Assembly (NCBI RefSeq): GCF_012926615.1
Contig: NZ_JABBNU010000004.1
Coordinates: 1 to 64,000, forward strand
DNA: 64,000 bases
Origin: Marinigracilibium pacificum
GTDB taxonomy: Bacteria > Bacteroidota > Bacteroidia > Cytophagales > Cyclobacteriaceae
Reading direction: 5' to 3'
Below are positions 1 to 7,702 of this stretch, piece after piece. The notes beneath the pieces are model-generated. The model saw only the letters and a program-made list of their open reading frames with translations. It was not told the origin of the DNA and made no database searches. Within the stretch, counting starts at the first letter, position 1. Every line of letters begins with the position of its first letter. The position numbers and the translations under genes are program-made.

Positions 1-2
1 TC

Positions 3-56
3 AGACAAAATGGATTTGATAAAATAACTGAAAATAAAATTGCATTAAAGAAATAA
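3..56 (+). CDS. possible C-terminal end of a gene cut by the window edge
   Basis: One frame is open from base 3 to a TAA at 54-56 and encodes 17 residues ending in a lysine-rich tail. It has no start in view. A palindromic repeat of the P family begins 49 nt after this stop, the same spacing seen after other genes here, which is the only support for it being a real gene end. No function can be given. Confidence 0.25.
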   Translation, partial: RQNGFDKITENKIALKK

Positions 57-105
57 ACGGTTATTTCATTTATCTTTTCATAAATAATCATTATATCCCA
101 CTGCT

Positions 106-245
106 GTTCGAAGTTTAGCGATAGCGTAACTTCGAACTTTTAATGAAAAGTAGGGATTGTATCCCCGGTATAATTTAAAAGTTTATCCATTGAAGAAAGG
201 TCTTTCAAGGATTACGGGAATTTTTTTCTCAACGCTCTCTCTCAG
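106..245 (+). repeat. dispersed repeat P, copy A
   Basis: Copy A of a repeat found five times in the first 9 kb. It opens with a 32-nt palindrome at 106-137 whose 10-nt arms are GTTCGAAGTT and AACTTCGAAC. A small hairpin GGGAT-TGT-ATCCC follows at 153-165, then a conserved tail containing GAAAGGTCTTTC and GGATTACGGGAA. The rest of the gap up to the next gene at 405 is AT-rich and shows nothing else. Confidence 0.85.
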
Positions 246-404
246 GTGTTTATGAGTATCTGAATCAAAAAAGGAAAAAAGGTCGAAAAATTCAAAAGCA
301 AATTGCTATTTTGGACTCGTATTTAATCATGAAAACTGATTGTGTAACTAACTAACTTTCTGGTAGTAACAAATCTATGCGCAAAATTATCTCAATTTAA
401 CAAA

Positions 405-818
405 ATGATACCAGTAAAAAAGGACATTAAAGAGATCGCAGAACTTTTAGATTGTGGAGAAATCTGCTTTTATCACAAAATCAATGGAACTATTGAACAT
501 CACCCAGACCCTAATAGTGATTTTTTCGAACAGGACATGTGGAAAGAAACAATGGAAAAAATAGAATCTGAATATTGTAACTATCTTCGGTTTGAAAAAA
601 TGGATTCTAGAAAGGCTTTTAGTGTGATGGAAAACTTCACAAACTGCTTAAATGACCAAGAATTTCAAAACAGATTACTTAAGCTCCTATCCCAACCTCA
701 ACCATTCAGAAATTTCAAATGGACAATAGAAAACTCAGATTATCGTCAACAATGGTTCGATTTTAAAGCTCAAGCTTATGTTGAATGGGTAAATGAACAA
801 ATAATCGAAAATGACTAA
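405..818 (+). CDS. UPF0158 family protein
   Basis: A soluble 137-aa protein that resembles the UPF0158 family: an N-terminal block with EIAELLDCGEICFYHK, an acidic middle, and a C-terminal block with RLLKLL, PFRNFKWTIE and QQWFDFK. The family has no established function. There is no signal peptide or membrane segment. The start ATG at 405 is preceded by an AT-rich leader. The stop overlaps the next gene by 8 nt, so the two are probably co-transcribed and translationally coupled. The pair sits between two P repeats (A and B), like one unit of a cassette array. The family call comes from recall of the sequence pattern, without a search. Confidence 0.8.
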   Translation: MIPVKKDIKEIAELLDCGEICFYHKINGTIEHHPDPNSDFFEQDMWKETMEKIESEYCNYLRFEKMDSRKAFSVMENFTNCLNDQEFQNRLLKLLSQPQPFRNFKWTIENSDYRQQWFDFKAQAYVEWVNEQIIEND

Positions 819-1356
819 TATCTACTGTACAATCAAACTTGAAAAGTTAATTGGTAAAGGCTTAATATCCACAGAAGAAATTTCACCATCTCCAATAGGT
901 AATTGGAATGCTAACCTTTTTTCTCTTAATGGAAGAAAGTGCATGATATTAATGAATGACATTTCATATTACTCTTTGATCTTTCTTGACATTCTAAAAA
1001 AGGATTTAATCAATTTTCAAGAACTTTTTTACCATAGATTAGTCGACCAATTTAACTATGACAACTTGAATTTCTCAACAGACCTCTCGCCTACCCTCTT
1101 AAATACTTGCAAACCTAATTTTATTCGAACGAATAATAACCGCAAAGTTCTTGGTACTATGAATGAATTTATTCATGATATTAAATACTTGTTTCACAAT
1201 GAATACAACTCGAATCTAAAAAATATTGACATCAACGAATTAAACCATAATCTAACCAACAATCTTGTAGGAGCACTAAAACCGAAACAAGGAGATTTTG
1301 GTAAACCAATTGAAATAATGAATATACTATTACAAAATATGTCTGACAAGTTGTAG
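811..1356 (+). CDS. DUF6933-like protein
   Basis: A soluble 181-aa protein. Its N-terminal half carries IYCTIKLEKLI, then GNWNANLFSLNGRKCMILMN, the pattern of the DUF6933 family (function unknown). The C-terminal half, with NEFIHDIKYLFHNEYNSNL, is polar and helical-looking and probably less conserved. Its start overlaps the end of the UPF0158 gene by 8 nt, so the two proteins likely form a two-gene unit. No catalytic motif is visible. The family name is moderately sure; the gene itself is well supported by length, start context and its overlap with the upstream gene. Confidence 0.75.
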   Translation: MTNIYCTIKLEKLIGKGLISTEEISPSPIGNWNANLFSLNGRKCMILMNDISYYSLIFLDILKKDLINFQELFYHRLVDQFNYDNLNFSTDLSPTLLNTCKPNFIRTNNNRKVLGTMNEFIHDIKYLFHNEYNSNLKNIDINELNHNLTNNLVGALKPKQGDFGKPIEIMNILLQNMSDKL

Positions 1357-1412
1357 AAAGCATTGCGAGTTCAGCATATCTGTAGCTGAGTGAATCGTTT
1401 CATCTCTACGTT

Positions 1413-1558
1413 GTTAGAAGTTTAACGATAGCGTAACTTCGAACTTTTAATGAAATGAAGGGATTGTATCCCGATCTTTATAAAAAGTATCTATATTGAA
1501 AAAAGGTCTTTCCAGGATTACGGGAATTTTTTTCTCAACACTCAATCCCACTCTCACC
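1413..1558 (+). repeat. dispersed repeat P, copy B
   Basis: Second copy of the P repeat, starting 56 nt after the stop at 1356. The 32-nt palindrome lies at 1413-1444 (arms GTTAGAAGTT and AACTTCGAAC, one mismatch). The GGGAT-TGT-ATCCC hairpin at 1460-1472 is at the same +47 offset as in copy A. The tail GGATTACGGGAATTTTTTTC and a CCCACTCTCAC stretch follow. It abuts the left REP-like end of the transposase relic. Confidence 0.85.
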
Positions 1559-1562
1559 TACA

Positions 1563-1593
1563 CTGGCGCGCGTAGCGAAGCAATACGCGTGCC
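1563..1593. repeat. REP-like palindrome, left flank of RAYT relic
   Basis: The segment reads CTGGCGCGCGTAGCGAAGC then AATACGCGTGCC and is internally palindromic (GCGTAGC / GCAATACGC). It is unusually GC-rich for this DNA. It matches, in inverted orientation, the two palindromes on the other side of the transposase relic (2295-2328 and 2496-2528). Inverted REP-type palindromes around a RAYT gene are a known arrangement. Confidence 0.7.
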
Positions 1594-2147
1594 TATGATA
1601 ACAGCTCCACCTTTAACAACCCCTTTTTATGATCACAATAATCTCTTGCTAAACTATACCAATAATTTTCAGCTTCGTCTACAATTTCAGCATTTACGGG
1701 ATTGTCATGTATATAGTCAAGTTTTTGCTCCATAATTAAACTACTATCCAATTCTATGGGATGATTACCATCCATCCAGATTTTATAAGAAGCAATTCTT
1801 TTTAATTTACTTCCTGCACGTCTAAAAGCTTTTAACAACCATTCACTTCTGCTTTCATTTATCCTGCCTATTTCAGTTATTAACCGCTTATTACTAAACT
1901 TTTTAAAATCTCTCATTATAGCTGATAGACTTTCTCCATCTTTATTCACACTTATTATCATGTGGATATGACTTGGCATGATACAATAGGCATGAATTTT
2001 TAATCCTCGTTATTCTTGATAATAATTCAATGTATCCAAAAGAATATGTTTGTATTCTTTCCTGGTAAAAAGATCTATCCAATATACTATTGTACATGTA
2101 ACAAAATAAATCCCTTCAGGATTATTAAATTTATACTTCTCAGACAT
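1593..2147 (-). pseudogene. REP-associated tyrosine transposase (RAYT, IS200-like Y1) with in-frame stop
   Basis: Read on the minus strand from the ATG at 2147, the frame starts MSEKYKFNNPEGIYFVTCT, a typical RAYT/Y1 transposase start. It runs 45 codons to a TAA at 2010-2012, then continues in the same frame with KIHAYCIMPSHIHMIISV, which holds the HUH metal-binding motif (HIH). Further on it has YIHDNPVNAEIV, the usual C-terminal signature, and the tyrosine region YWYS. These enzymes nick and join single-stranded REP hairpins. The single stop splits off the N-terminal strand, so the gene is probably inactive, unless translation restarts at the internal ATG at 1979 or the stop is a sequencing error. 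REP-like palindromes flank it on both sides. Confidence 0.8.
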
Positions 2148-2294
2148 TGGTTTTGGTTGGTCTATAGTTGATACTGGAAAAATAAATCAGCTAGAGATTA
2201 TATCAAAACTAATAATGGATTGAAGTAGACTAAATTATAGTGGCCTATCCTATTTAACTGTCAACTTATTTTAGGACCATACATAATTTGTATA

Positions 2295-2328
2295 GCATGC
2301 GTTATGCTGAAAAAGCAACGCGCGCCAG
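2295..2328. repeat. REP-like palindrome, right flank copy 1
   Basis: GCATGCGTTATGCTG then AAAAAGCAACGCGCGCCAG. It folds as GCGTT(AT)GC / GCAACGC around a TGAAAAA loop. Its reverse complement begins CTGGCGCGCGTTGC, matching the start of the left palindrome at 1563. Confidence 0.7.
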
Positions 2329-2495
2329 TTGGCATCAGTTTTGGTTATGTAATAGTTGATACTGGAAAAATAGATCATATAGAGATTTTATCAAAATAAA
2401 TAATGGATTGAAGTGAACTAAATTATAGTGGCCTATCCTATTAAACTGTCAACTTATTTTAGGACGATACAAAATGAAAAGGCCTAATTTGTGCA

Positions 2496-2528
2496 GCACG
2501 CGTTATGCTGAAAAAGCAACGCGCGCCA
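2496..2528. repeat. REP-like palindrome, right flank copy 2
   Basis: Near-identical to the copy at 2295 from GCGTTATGCTGAAAAAGCAA through CGCGCGCCA; it closes the second tandem unit. The remaining ~75 nt to the inverted repeat at 2605 shows nothing recognisable. Confidence 0.7.
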
Positions 2529-2604
2529 TTTGCAAAAATCATAAGCAGTTATTTAATAAAAACCCTTTGTTTATAAGTGAAACAACATTATTTTGAATGG
2601 GATT

Positions 2605-2640
2605 GATAAATCATTGAATATAATCAACCAATGATTTATC
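2605..2640. promoter_or_regulatory. perfect 12-bp inverted repeat upstream of the methyltransferase gene
   Basis: GATAAATCATTG at 2605-2616 and CAATGATTTATC at 2629-2640 are exact reverse complements with a 12-nt spacer. The repeat ends 61 nt before the start codon. It could be an operator for a dimeric regulator, or an mRNA leader hairpin. It shares the AAATCA/TGATTT motif with the U elements found upstream of other genes. Confidence 0.45.
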
Positions 2641-2701
2641 TGAGATAAGTGTAATCACATTGCGCTTCTCCCTTTGTTTTGCTCAATAAACTTGTACTAA
2701 A

Positions 2702-4315
2702 TTGAACTCAGACCAACAAAAACTCCTACGAAGCAAACTATTTCGTCATCTTGATGGAATTGTTATTTCTCCCACTGCCTATGCCTTAAAAAAACAGGGT
2801 ATAACGGATTTTTTATTAGAAAAAAAGAAAGTAGAACTGAGCGAACTAACTACAAAATTCAGGGCAAATGAGGGGTATTTGAACGTAGCACTACGAGGAC
2901 TTTGTTCTCAAGGATGGCTCACTCAAAAAATTGACAACCAGACCGATACTATAATCTATGAAACCAATGAAGCATCAGAAATAGCATTCAATTATTTTCA
3001 TCTCTATGAAGATGTCACCGATTTATTGAAAATGACCGAAGATTACCATTCGCGGAAATTTGAAATCGAGCCATTTCTTAAACTGGAAAGCATTTACAAA
3101 AAGTACAAAACCAACTATGGGTTGGAATTGTCAAAAGATAAATTACGGAGAAAAATTGAGGACCAGATATTAACCCACATTGAAGGTGTAATTGTGGGGC
3201 CGACAATTGTAGGACTGGGTATTACAGGTATGTTTCATAAGTATTTTATGCAGTCGAGATTCAGCCCGGAAGAATTCCATAAAGACCATATTGAGTTTGA
3301 CAGGCTGCTTGTAATATTAACTGACCTTGGATGGTTTGACAAAAAAAACAACACCTACTCGTTCACCAATGTTGGTTTATTCTTTGCAAAAAGAGCCACT
3401 GCATACGGTGTTACCGTTTCATACATCCCTACTCTAAGAAAACTGGACGATCTCATTTTTGGCGATCCATTGATCCTTAAAAATATTACCCCGGGATCTG
3501 AGGAAAAACATGTTGATAGAGAAATGAATATTTGGGGAAGTGGCGGGGCGCATAGCGCATATTTTAAAGTGTTGGATGAAATTGTCATTGACATTTTCAA
3601 CAGACCAATCGAAGAACAGCCTGAAGGCATACTCGATATGGGTTGTGGAAATGGTGCATTTCTTCAGCATTTATTTTCTGTTATAGAAAGGCATACACTT
3701 AGAGGTACATTATTAGATGAATACCCTTTAAAAATAGTCGGTGTAGATTACAATGAAGCGGCTATAAAAGTTTCTAAAGCAAACCTTATTAATGCCGATA
3801 TATGGGCAAAAATTATCTGGGGAGACATAGGAAACCCGGAACAATTGGCCACTGATTTAAAAGAAAATTACGAAATCGAACTGAGCGAATTACTCAATGT
3901 AAGAACCTTCCTGGATCATAACCGAATCTGGAATGAACCGCAAACTAAAACAACTAGAATTAGTTCATCGACCGGTGCGTATGCTTATGAAGGCAAAAGG
4001 ATCAACAACAATTTAGTTGCAGAATCATTAAAGGAACACATTGAGAAATGGACTCCGTATGTAAAGAAGTTTGGGTTGTTACTCATTGAGCTACATACAG
4101 TGAATCCCGAGCTTGTTGCGCAAAATATTGGTAATACTGCAGCCACGGCATATGACTTAACCCATGGATACTCCGATCAATATATACTTGAAATAGATGA
4201 GTTCCTGGAGGTAGTTCAGGAAGCCGGTCTAATTCCGGATATGTACAAGTTCAGGAAATTTCCCAACACCGATTATGCCACCGTTTCGATTAGTTTATTA
4301 AAAGCAAAGGATTGA
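2702..4315 (+). CDS. class I SAM-dependent methyltransferase with duplicated N-terminal helical domain
   Basis: A 537-aa protein with a C-terminal Rossmann methyltransferase domain. Motif I is LDMGCGNGAFL (DMGCGNG at residues 312-318), followed by VGVDYNEAAI and WGDIGNP. The first ~150 residues and the next ~100 look like diverged copies: LFRHLDGIVISPTAYAL and ILTHIEGVIVGPTIVGLG share spacing, each followed by a winged-helix-like stretch. This arrangement recalls methyltransferase domains of polyketide loading modules, but the substrate is unknown. The start is a TTG: an in-frame stop lies at 2687-2689 and no ATG occurs for over 90 codons. No P repeat follows it. Methyltransferase is sure; the subfamily is a guess. 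Confidence 0.85.
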   Translation: MNSDQQKLLRSKLFRHLDGIVISPTAYALKKQGITDFLLEKKKVELSELTTKFRANEGYLNVALRGLCSQGWLTQKIDNQTDTIIYETNEASEIAFNYFHLYEDVTDLLKMTEDYHSRKFEIEPFLKLESIYKKYKTNYGLELSKDKLRRKIEDQILTHIEGVIVGPTIVGLGITGMFHKYFMQSRFSPEEFHKDHIEFDRLLVILTDLGWFDKKNNTYSFTNVGLFFAKRATAYGVTVSYIPTLRKLDDLIFGDPLILKNITPGSEEKHVDREMNIWGSGGAHSAYFKVLDEIVIDIFNRPIEEQPEGILDMGCGNGAFLQHLFSVIERHTLRGTLLDEYPLKIVGVDYNEAAIKVSKANLINADIWAKIIWGDIGNPEQLATDLKENYEIELSELLNVRTFLDHNRIWNEPQTKTTRISSSTGAYAYEGKRINNNLVAESLKEHIEKWTPYVKKFGLLLIELHTVNPELVAQNIGNTAATAYDLTHGYSDQYILEIDEFLEVVQEAGLIPDMYKFRKFPNTDYATVSISLLKAKD

Positions 4316-4450
4316 AAAGCCATCTTTCAAGTATATAGGACACTTTGAATTGTTAGGACACCTTGCATGGACTATTTAGACTCCTTTTCTGGCGCAAGAA
4401 TCTTATTGTGCCTCAGCTCTAGTTTCTAAAATGACACAATTATTCCCATG

Positions 4451-4560
4451 GCCTGTCCCTTACCAGACAAAAATTATTTATCAAATTGCACAAGCTTTAA
4501 ATCAGTAAATGGTTTGAATTTAACTAGATTGGACTTATTATTAGTTTATTAATAACACCA
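4451..4560 (+). repeat. dispersed AT-rich repeat U, copy 1
   Basis: First of four related AT-rich segments. Shared words are CACAAGCT, TAAATCA(A/G)TAAA, GATTTGA-like, (A)AATCAG/GATTGG, CTTATT and TTTATTAA. It ends 103 nt before the hydrolase start at 4664. The rest of the 4316-4663 gap has no repeat P and no credible ORF. Confidence 0.6.
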
Positions 4561-4663
4561 ATTCACAAGCATACTTAGAAAAAAGTGCAATAGTTTCATG
4601 CTTATCTACCTATTGTAGTTCATTTTAAGAAATAAACCTTTTGTAATTAATATTTACCACAGT

Positions 4664-5614
4664 ATGAAACAAGTTGTCTTAATTATATCATTTGCTATAT
4701 TTCTCAGTTTTTTAACAAATTTGACTTACGGTCAGGCTAATGGAAATCAACTGTTAGATAGATGGGAGTTTTCCGAAAGTGAATTGAATTCAGCCCAATC
4801 GGACTACGCCAAAGGGAAAGGAATCAAGTTCTATCATTTCACATTTTTAAGCAATAATAAAAAAGTTAACGGATATCTGGCAGCCCCGGAAAATACAACC
4901 AACAATCCGACGATTTTGTGGAATGATGGCGGCAGCACAAAATACTTTCCATTCAATGCAGAACATGTACCACGGAAATTTGGCAAGTTGGTAGAAAGCG
5001 GATATGCTGTAATAGCCTGTAACTATAAAGACGAAAGCAACGGCGAAGTGAAGGATGAATTTGGCGGAGAGGACGTTGAACATGTGGTTAACCTTATTGA
5101 TATACTCCATAGCTTTCCGGAAATCGATACCTCTGCGGTAGGAATGTTTGGATGGAGCAGAGGTGGGATGATGTCTTATATGACCTTGGTCAGGACCAAC
5201 AAAGTTAAGGCGATGGTTGTAGGCGGAGCAATTTCTGATCTGTTTTTAAATGGCCAGAACCGACCTGATATGGAAATATATGTCTTTGCGGATTTAATGC
5301 CCGACTATAAAATCAGCCGTACGGCAGCATTAAACCGAAGGTCTGCCGTCAAATGGGCGGACCAGTTTCCCAAAGATGTTCCGATACTGATCTTGCATGG
5401 GACATCAGATTGGCGCGTAAGGGCTGAGCACTCTCTCCTACTTGCCCAGGAACTGAGCAAATATCGGGTGCCTTATCGTCTGATTTTATATGAAGGTGGT
5501 GATCATGGTATTTCAGAATACCGTGAAGAGCAGCAAACAGAAACCCTTGAATGGTTTAATCGCTTCCTAATCAGAAAGGAAAAATTACCTAATATGGAAT
5601 TTCACGGAAGATAA
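4664..5614 (+). CDS. secreted alpha/beta hydrolase, S9 prolyl oligopeptidase / dienelactone hydrolase type
   Basis: A 316-aa protein with an N-terminal signal peptide (hydrophobic IISFAIFLSFL, ending near YGQA), so it is exported. The serine hydrolase triad is visible: Ser165 in GWSRGG, Asp249 in HGTSDWRV and His281 in GGDHGIS. The spacing and the line VGMFGWSRGGMMSYM fit the catalytic domain of S9 peptidases, without the beta-propeller, so it could equally be a carboxylesterase or dienelactone hydrolase. A U repeat precedes it and a P repeat follows 63 nt after its stop. The substrate cannot be told. Confidence 0.88.
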   Translation: MKQVVLIISFAIFLSFLTNLTYGQANGNQLLDRWEFSESELNSAQSDYAKGKGIKFYHFTFLSNNKKVNGYLAAPENTTNNPTILWNDGGSTKYFPFNAEHVPRKFGKLVESGYAVIACNYKDESNGEVKDEFGGEDVEHVVNLIDILHSFPEIDTSAVGMFGWSRGGMMSYMTLVRTNKVKAMVVGGAISDLFLNGQNRPDMEIYVFADLMPDYKISRTAALNRRSAVKWADQFPKDVPILILHGTSDWRVRAEHSLLLAQELSKYRVPYRLILYEGGDHGISEYREEQQTETLEWFNRFLIRKEKLPNMEFHGR

Positions 5615-5677
5615 TTTAAAGACTCAGATGAAGGGCGTATTGATTGCAGGGTACTCTGTGTCCGTGGTACCCATGCT

Positions 5678-5832
5678 GTTCAAAGTTTAGCGCTAGCATA
5701 ACTTCGAACTATTAATGAAAAGCAGGGATTGTATCCCGGTCTTTGTAAAAAGTATATCCATTGAAGAAAGGGCTTTTTAGGGTTACGGGATATTTTCACT
5801 TATTATTCACTCCCACTCTCACTCTCACTCTG
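5678..5832 (+). repeat. dispersed repeat P, copy C
   Basis: Third P copy. The 32-nt palindrome is at 5678-5709 (arms GTTCAAAGTT and AACTTCGAAC, core AGCGCTAGC), with GGGAT-TGT-ATCCC at offset +47. The tail has GGGTTACGGGATATTTTCAC and CACTCCCACTCTCACTCTC. Just before it, GGGTAC at 5649 and GTACCC at 5667 form another small inverted repeat. Confidence 0.85.
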
Positions 5833-5845
5833 TTTTTTCCTTCCC

Positions 5846-5975
5846 GTGCCCTATCCCCTGACAGGACACAAATTATTAATCAAATTTCACAAGCTATAAA
5901 TCAATAAATGATTTGATTTCAGTTAAATCAGTCTTATTTTAGGGTTTTAATAGGATTTATTAACAACATAAGAAC
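5846..5975 (+). repeat. dispersed AT-rich repeat U, copy 2
   Basis: Follows P copy C with only ~13 nt between, suggesting that P and U can form one composite element. Shared words are CACAAGCTATAAATCAATAA, ATGATTTGATTT, AAATCAG, CTTATTTTAGG and GGATTTATTAACAA. It ends ~55 nt before the start of the next gene. Confidence 0.65.
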
Positions 5976-6028
5976 ATCATAGTAATTATTGAATAATAGC
6001 AATAGAGTAATGCATATTCTTTGGTTAG

Positions 6029-6940
6029 ATGTTATTTCTCAAAAAAAACATGGATTTCAAGAACAAATCATTCAAAACAAGCTTTATAGTCGGTTTCGTT
6101 TTCTGTAGTGTTGCAATTATATTTTTGCTTGTTGGGCTATCAGATTTAGGGATGGGTTTATTTTTCTTCTTGCCCTTAGCTATCGGAATAAGTTCAGGAC
6201 TTTTACCCAATCTGAAGCAAGCAATTTGGGGTACACTTGCAAGTTTAGGACTGTTCTCTATATTTCTCATTGTTACCAACATTGAAGGTTTTATATGTGT
6301 ATTACTTGCCCTTCCGATATTATTAATCTCCGCTTTGATAGGTTGGTTTATTGGCCGGCTATTTAGGAAAAAGAATAAGGATGAAACCAATTTAAAAGTA
6401 ACTGTGCTACCTTTTTTGATATTTATAGCGGCAAGCTTTCTTGAATTATTCACGGGTAATCCTTTTGTGAAAAATGAAGTGAGTACAACATTTAAGATTA
6501 AAGGGACACCTGAGCAAGTTTACAATTCAATAATTCAAGTCGATACAGTAGATGTAGAAACCAATTTATTGCAGAAAGCAGGACTACCAATACCAAGAAA
6601 ATGTATACTGACAGAAGAAAAGGTTGGCGGACTAAGGCTATGTGAGTTTGAAGAAGGAAGAATAGTGGAAACTATAACTGAGATTAAGAAAAATGAGCTA
6701 TTAAGAATGGATGTAACAGAAAGTAAACTTGGAAGAGAACGCCATTGGTTGAAATTTCATGAAGACATTTATAACATTAACCCAATAAATGATGAATTGA
6801 CACAAATCACCAGAACAACTAGTTATTCTTCAAATTTAAAGCCTAGAATATATTGGGAAATCATGGAGTCACTTACCATTAGAATAGAGCAAGATTTTGT
6901 TTTTAGAAATCTCGTAAAAGATGTCCGTAATCTGCAATGA
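6029..6940 (+). CDS. membrane protein with C-terminal SRPBCC-like domain
   Basis: 303 aa. The N-terminal ~140 residues hold about four membrane helices (for example FIVGFVFCSVAIIFLLVGL and IEGFICVLLALPILLISALI). The C-terminal ~160 residues look like an SRPBCC (START/polyketide-cyclase) fold: VSTTFKIKGTPEQVYNSII at the start, a middle GGLRLCEFEEGRIVETITE, and a terminal helix with RIEQDFVFRNLVKDV. Such domains bind hydrophobic ligands; the ligand here is unknown. A second ATG at 6050, behind an A-rich run, is an equally good start. It overlaps the next gene by 4 nt (ATGA), so the two are coupled. A U repeat lies just upstream. Confidence 0.82.
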   Translation: MLFLKKNMDFKNKSFKTSFIVGFVFCSVAIIFLLVGLSDLGMGLFFFLPLAIGISSGLLPNLKQAIWGTLASLGLFSIFLIVTNIEGFICVLLALPILLISALIGWFIGRLFRKKNKDETNLKVTVLPFLIFIAASFLELFTGNPFVKNEVSTTFKIKGTPEQVYNSIIQVDTVDVETNLLQKAGLPIPRKCILTEEKVGGLRLCEFEEGRIVETITEIKKNELLRMDVTESKLGRERHWLKFHEDIYNINPINDELTQITRTTSYSSNLKPRIYWEIMESLTIRIEQDFVFRNLVKDVRNLQ

Positions 6941-7377
6941 TCAATTATACAAAACTAATTTCAAGAACTTTTGGGTTGTTTAAAAACATACCTTTTTTAC
7001 CAATATTAATTGATGAACAACTTAAAATTCTCACTCTTTTTACAAGACCAGGAGTGTTTTCAAGCATGATTGAATTAAATAAGTGGATTAAAACACTTGA
7101 TAATATCAAAACTAAATACCATAAATATGGTGGGCTTGAATTTACTATCAATTCTAAAGAAATATGTCATATACATGGTGATGGCTTGGTTGATGTTAAG
7201 CTAAATACTATTTTAAAAGGTAGGTATTTATTAAAAGCAGGAGTTGAACCGCATCATGAACATCCGAAAAGTAATATGATAAGCTATCAATTAAAGAGTA
7301 ATGACTCCCTGAAATTGATTAAAGCAATTATTTATGATGCATACAATATTAGATCATGCTCAGGGCACAAAAACTGA
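6937..7377 (+). CDS. DUF5519 (luciferase-domain family) protein
   Basis: 146 aa with no signal peptide. The C-terminal half matches the pattern of the DUF5519/'Luciferase' domain: HIHGDGLVDVKL, then a short helix, then KAGVEPHHEHPKSNMISYQL and a closing helix. The name is historical; the domain's activity is not established. The start lies inside the stop of the SRPBCC membrane gene (ATGA, 4-nt overlap), so the two are almost surely translated together. A P repeat follows 58 nt after the stop. Confidence 0.8.
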   Translation: MINYTKLISRTFGLFKNIPFLPILIDEQLKILTLFTRPGVFSSMIELNKWIKTLDNIKTKYHKYGGLEFTINSKEICHIHGDGLVDVKLNTILKGRYLLKAGVEPHHEHPKSNMISYQLKSNDSLKLIKAIIYDAYNIRSCSGHKN

Positions 7378-7435
7378 ATCATGGTTTTTAATTACCGTGT
7401 AAATGTGCAGGTTTATAAAGTTTGTCCCCCTCGCG

Positions 7436-7545
7436 ATATGGAGTTGATCGCTAACCTAACTTCATACTATCAATGAAAAGCAGAGATTGTATTCCGGTCT
7501 ACTTTAAAAGTATATCCATTGAAGAAAGGTCTTTCAAGGATTAAG
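7436..7545 (+). repeat. dispersed repeat P, copy D
   Basis: Fourth P copy, most diverged in the arms but still 32 nt (7436-7467): ATATGGAGTT against AACTTCATAC pairs with one G-U and one mismatch. The small hairpin at offset +47 is GAGAT-TGT-ATTCC, weakened. It keeps TATATCCATTGAAGAAAGG and TCTTTCAAGGATTA, then stops; the CCCACTCTCAC tail is missing. No U copy follows before the gene at 7703. Confidence 0.8.
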
Positions 7546-7702
7546 ATAGATTGATTCATTATTAAATATGTGTTGTTGACTTTGCAACCGGTCTGACTAA
7601 ACAAACAATCAGTTCATCCTTAAAAATCAACAATTCAGTATAATATTTTTCTTCATGCGAGAATTTTCTCTCACATTTACGAAGAACTTTTAACTTAAAC
7701 TT

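Larger units (their letters stand above)
2150..2528. repeat. tandem duplication (~190 bp x2) carrying the right REP-like end
   Basis: Two imperfect direct copies lie head to tail, roughly 2150-2335 and 2337-2528. Both contain ATAGTTGATACTGGAAAAAT, then ATAATGGATTGAAGT, TATAGTGGCCTATCCTAT, AACTGTCAACTTATTTTAGG, and end in the GCGTTATGCTGAAAAAGCAA palindrome. They differ by scattered substitutions and a short indel before the palindrome. No ORF is credible here. This looks like a duplicated right end of the transposase unit, or two adjacent copies of its non-coding flank. Confidence 0.75.

Noticed and set aside
1496-1735. 79-codon + strand ORF
   Set aside because: It spans the tail of repeat P copy B and the antisense of the RAYT relic; no protein-like pattern.
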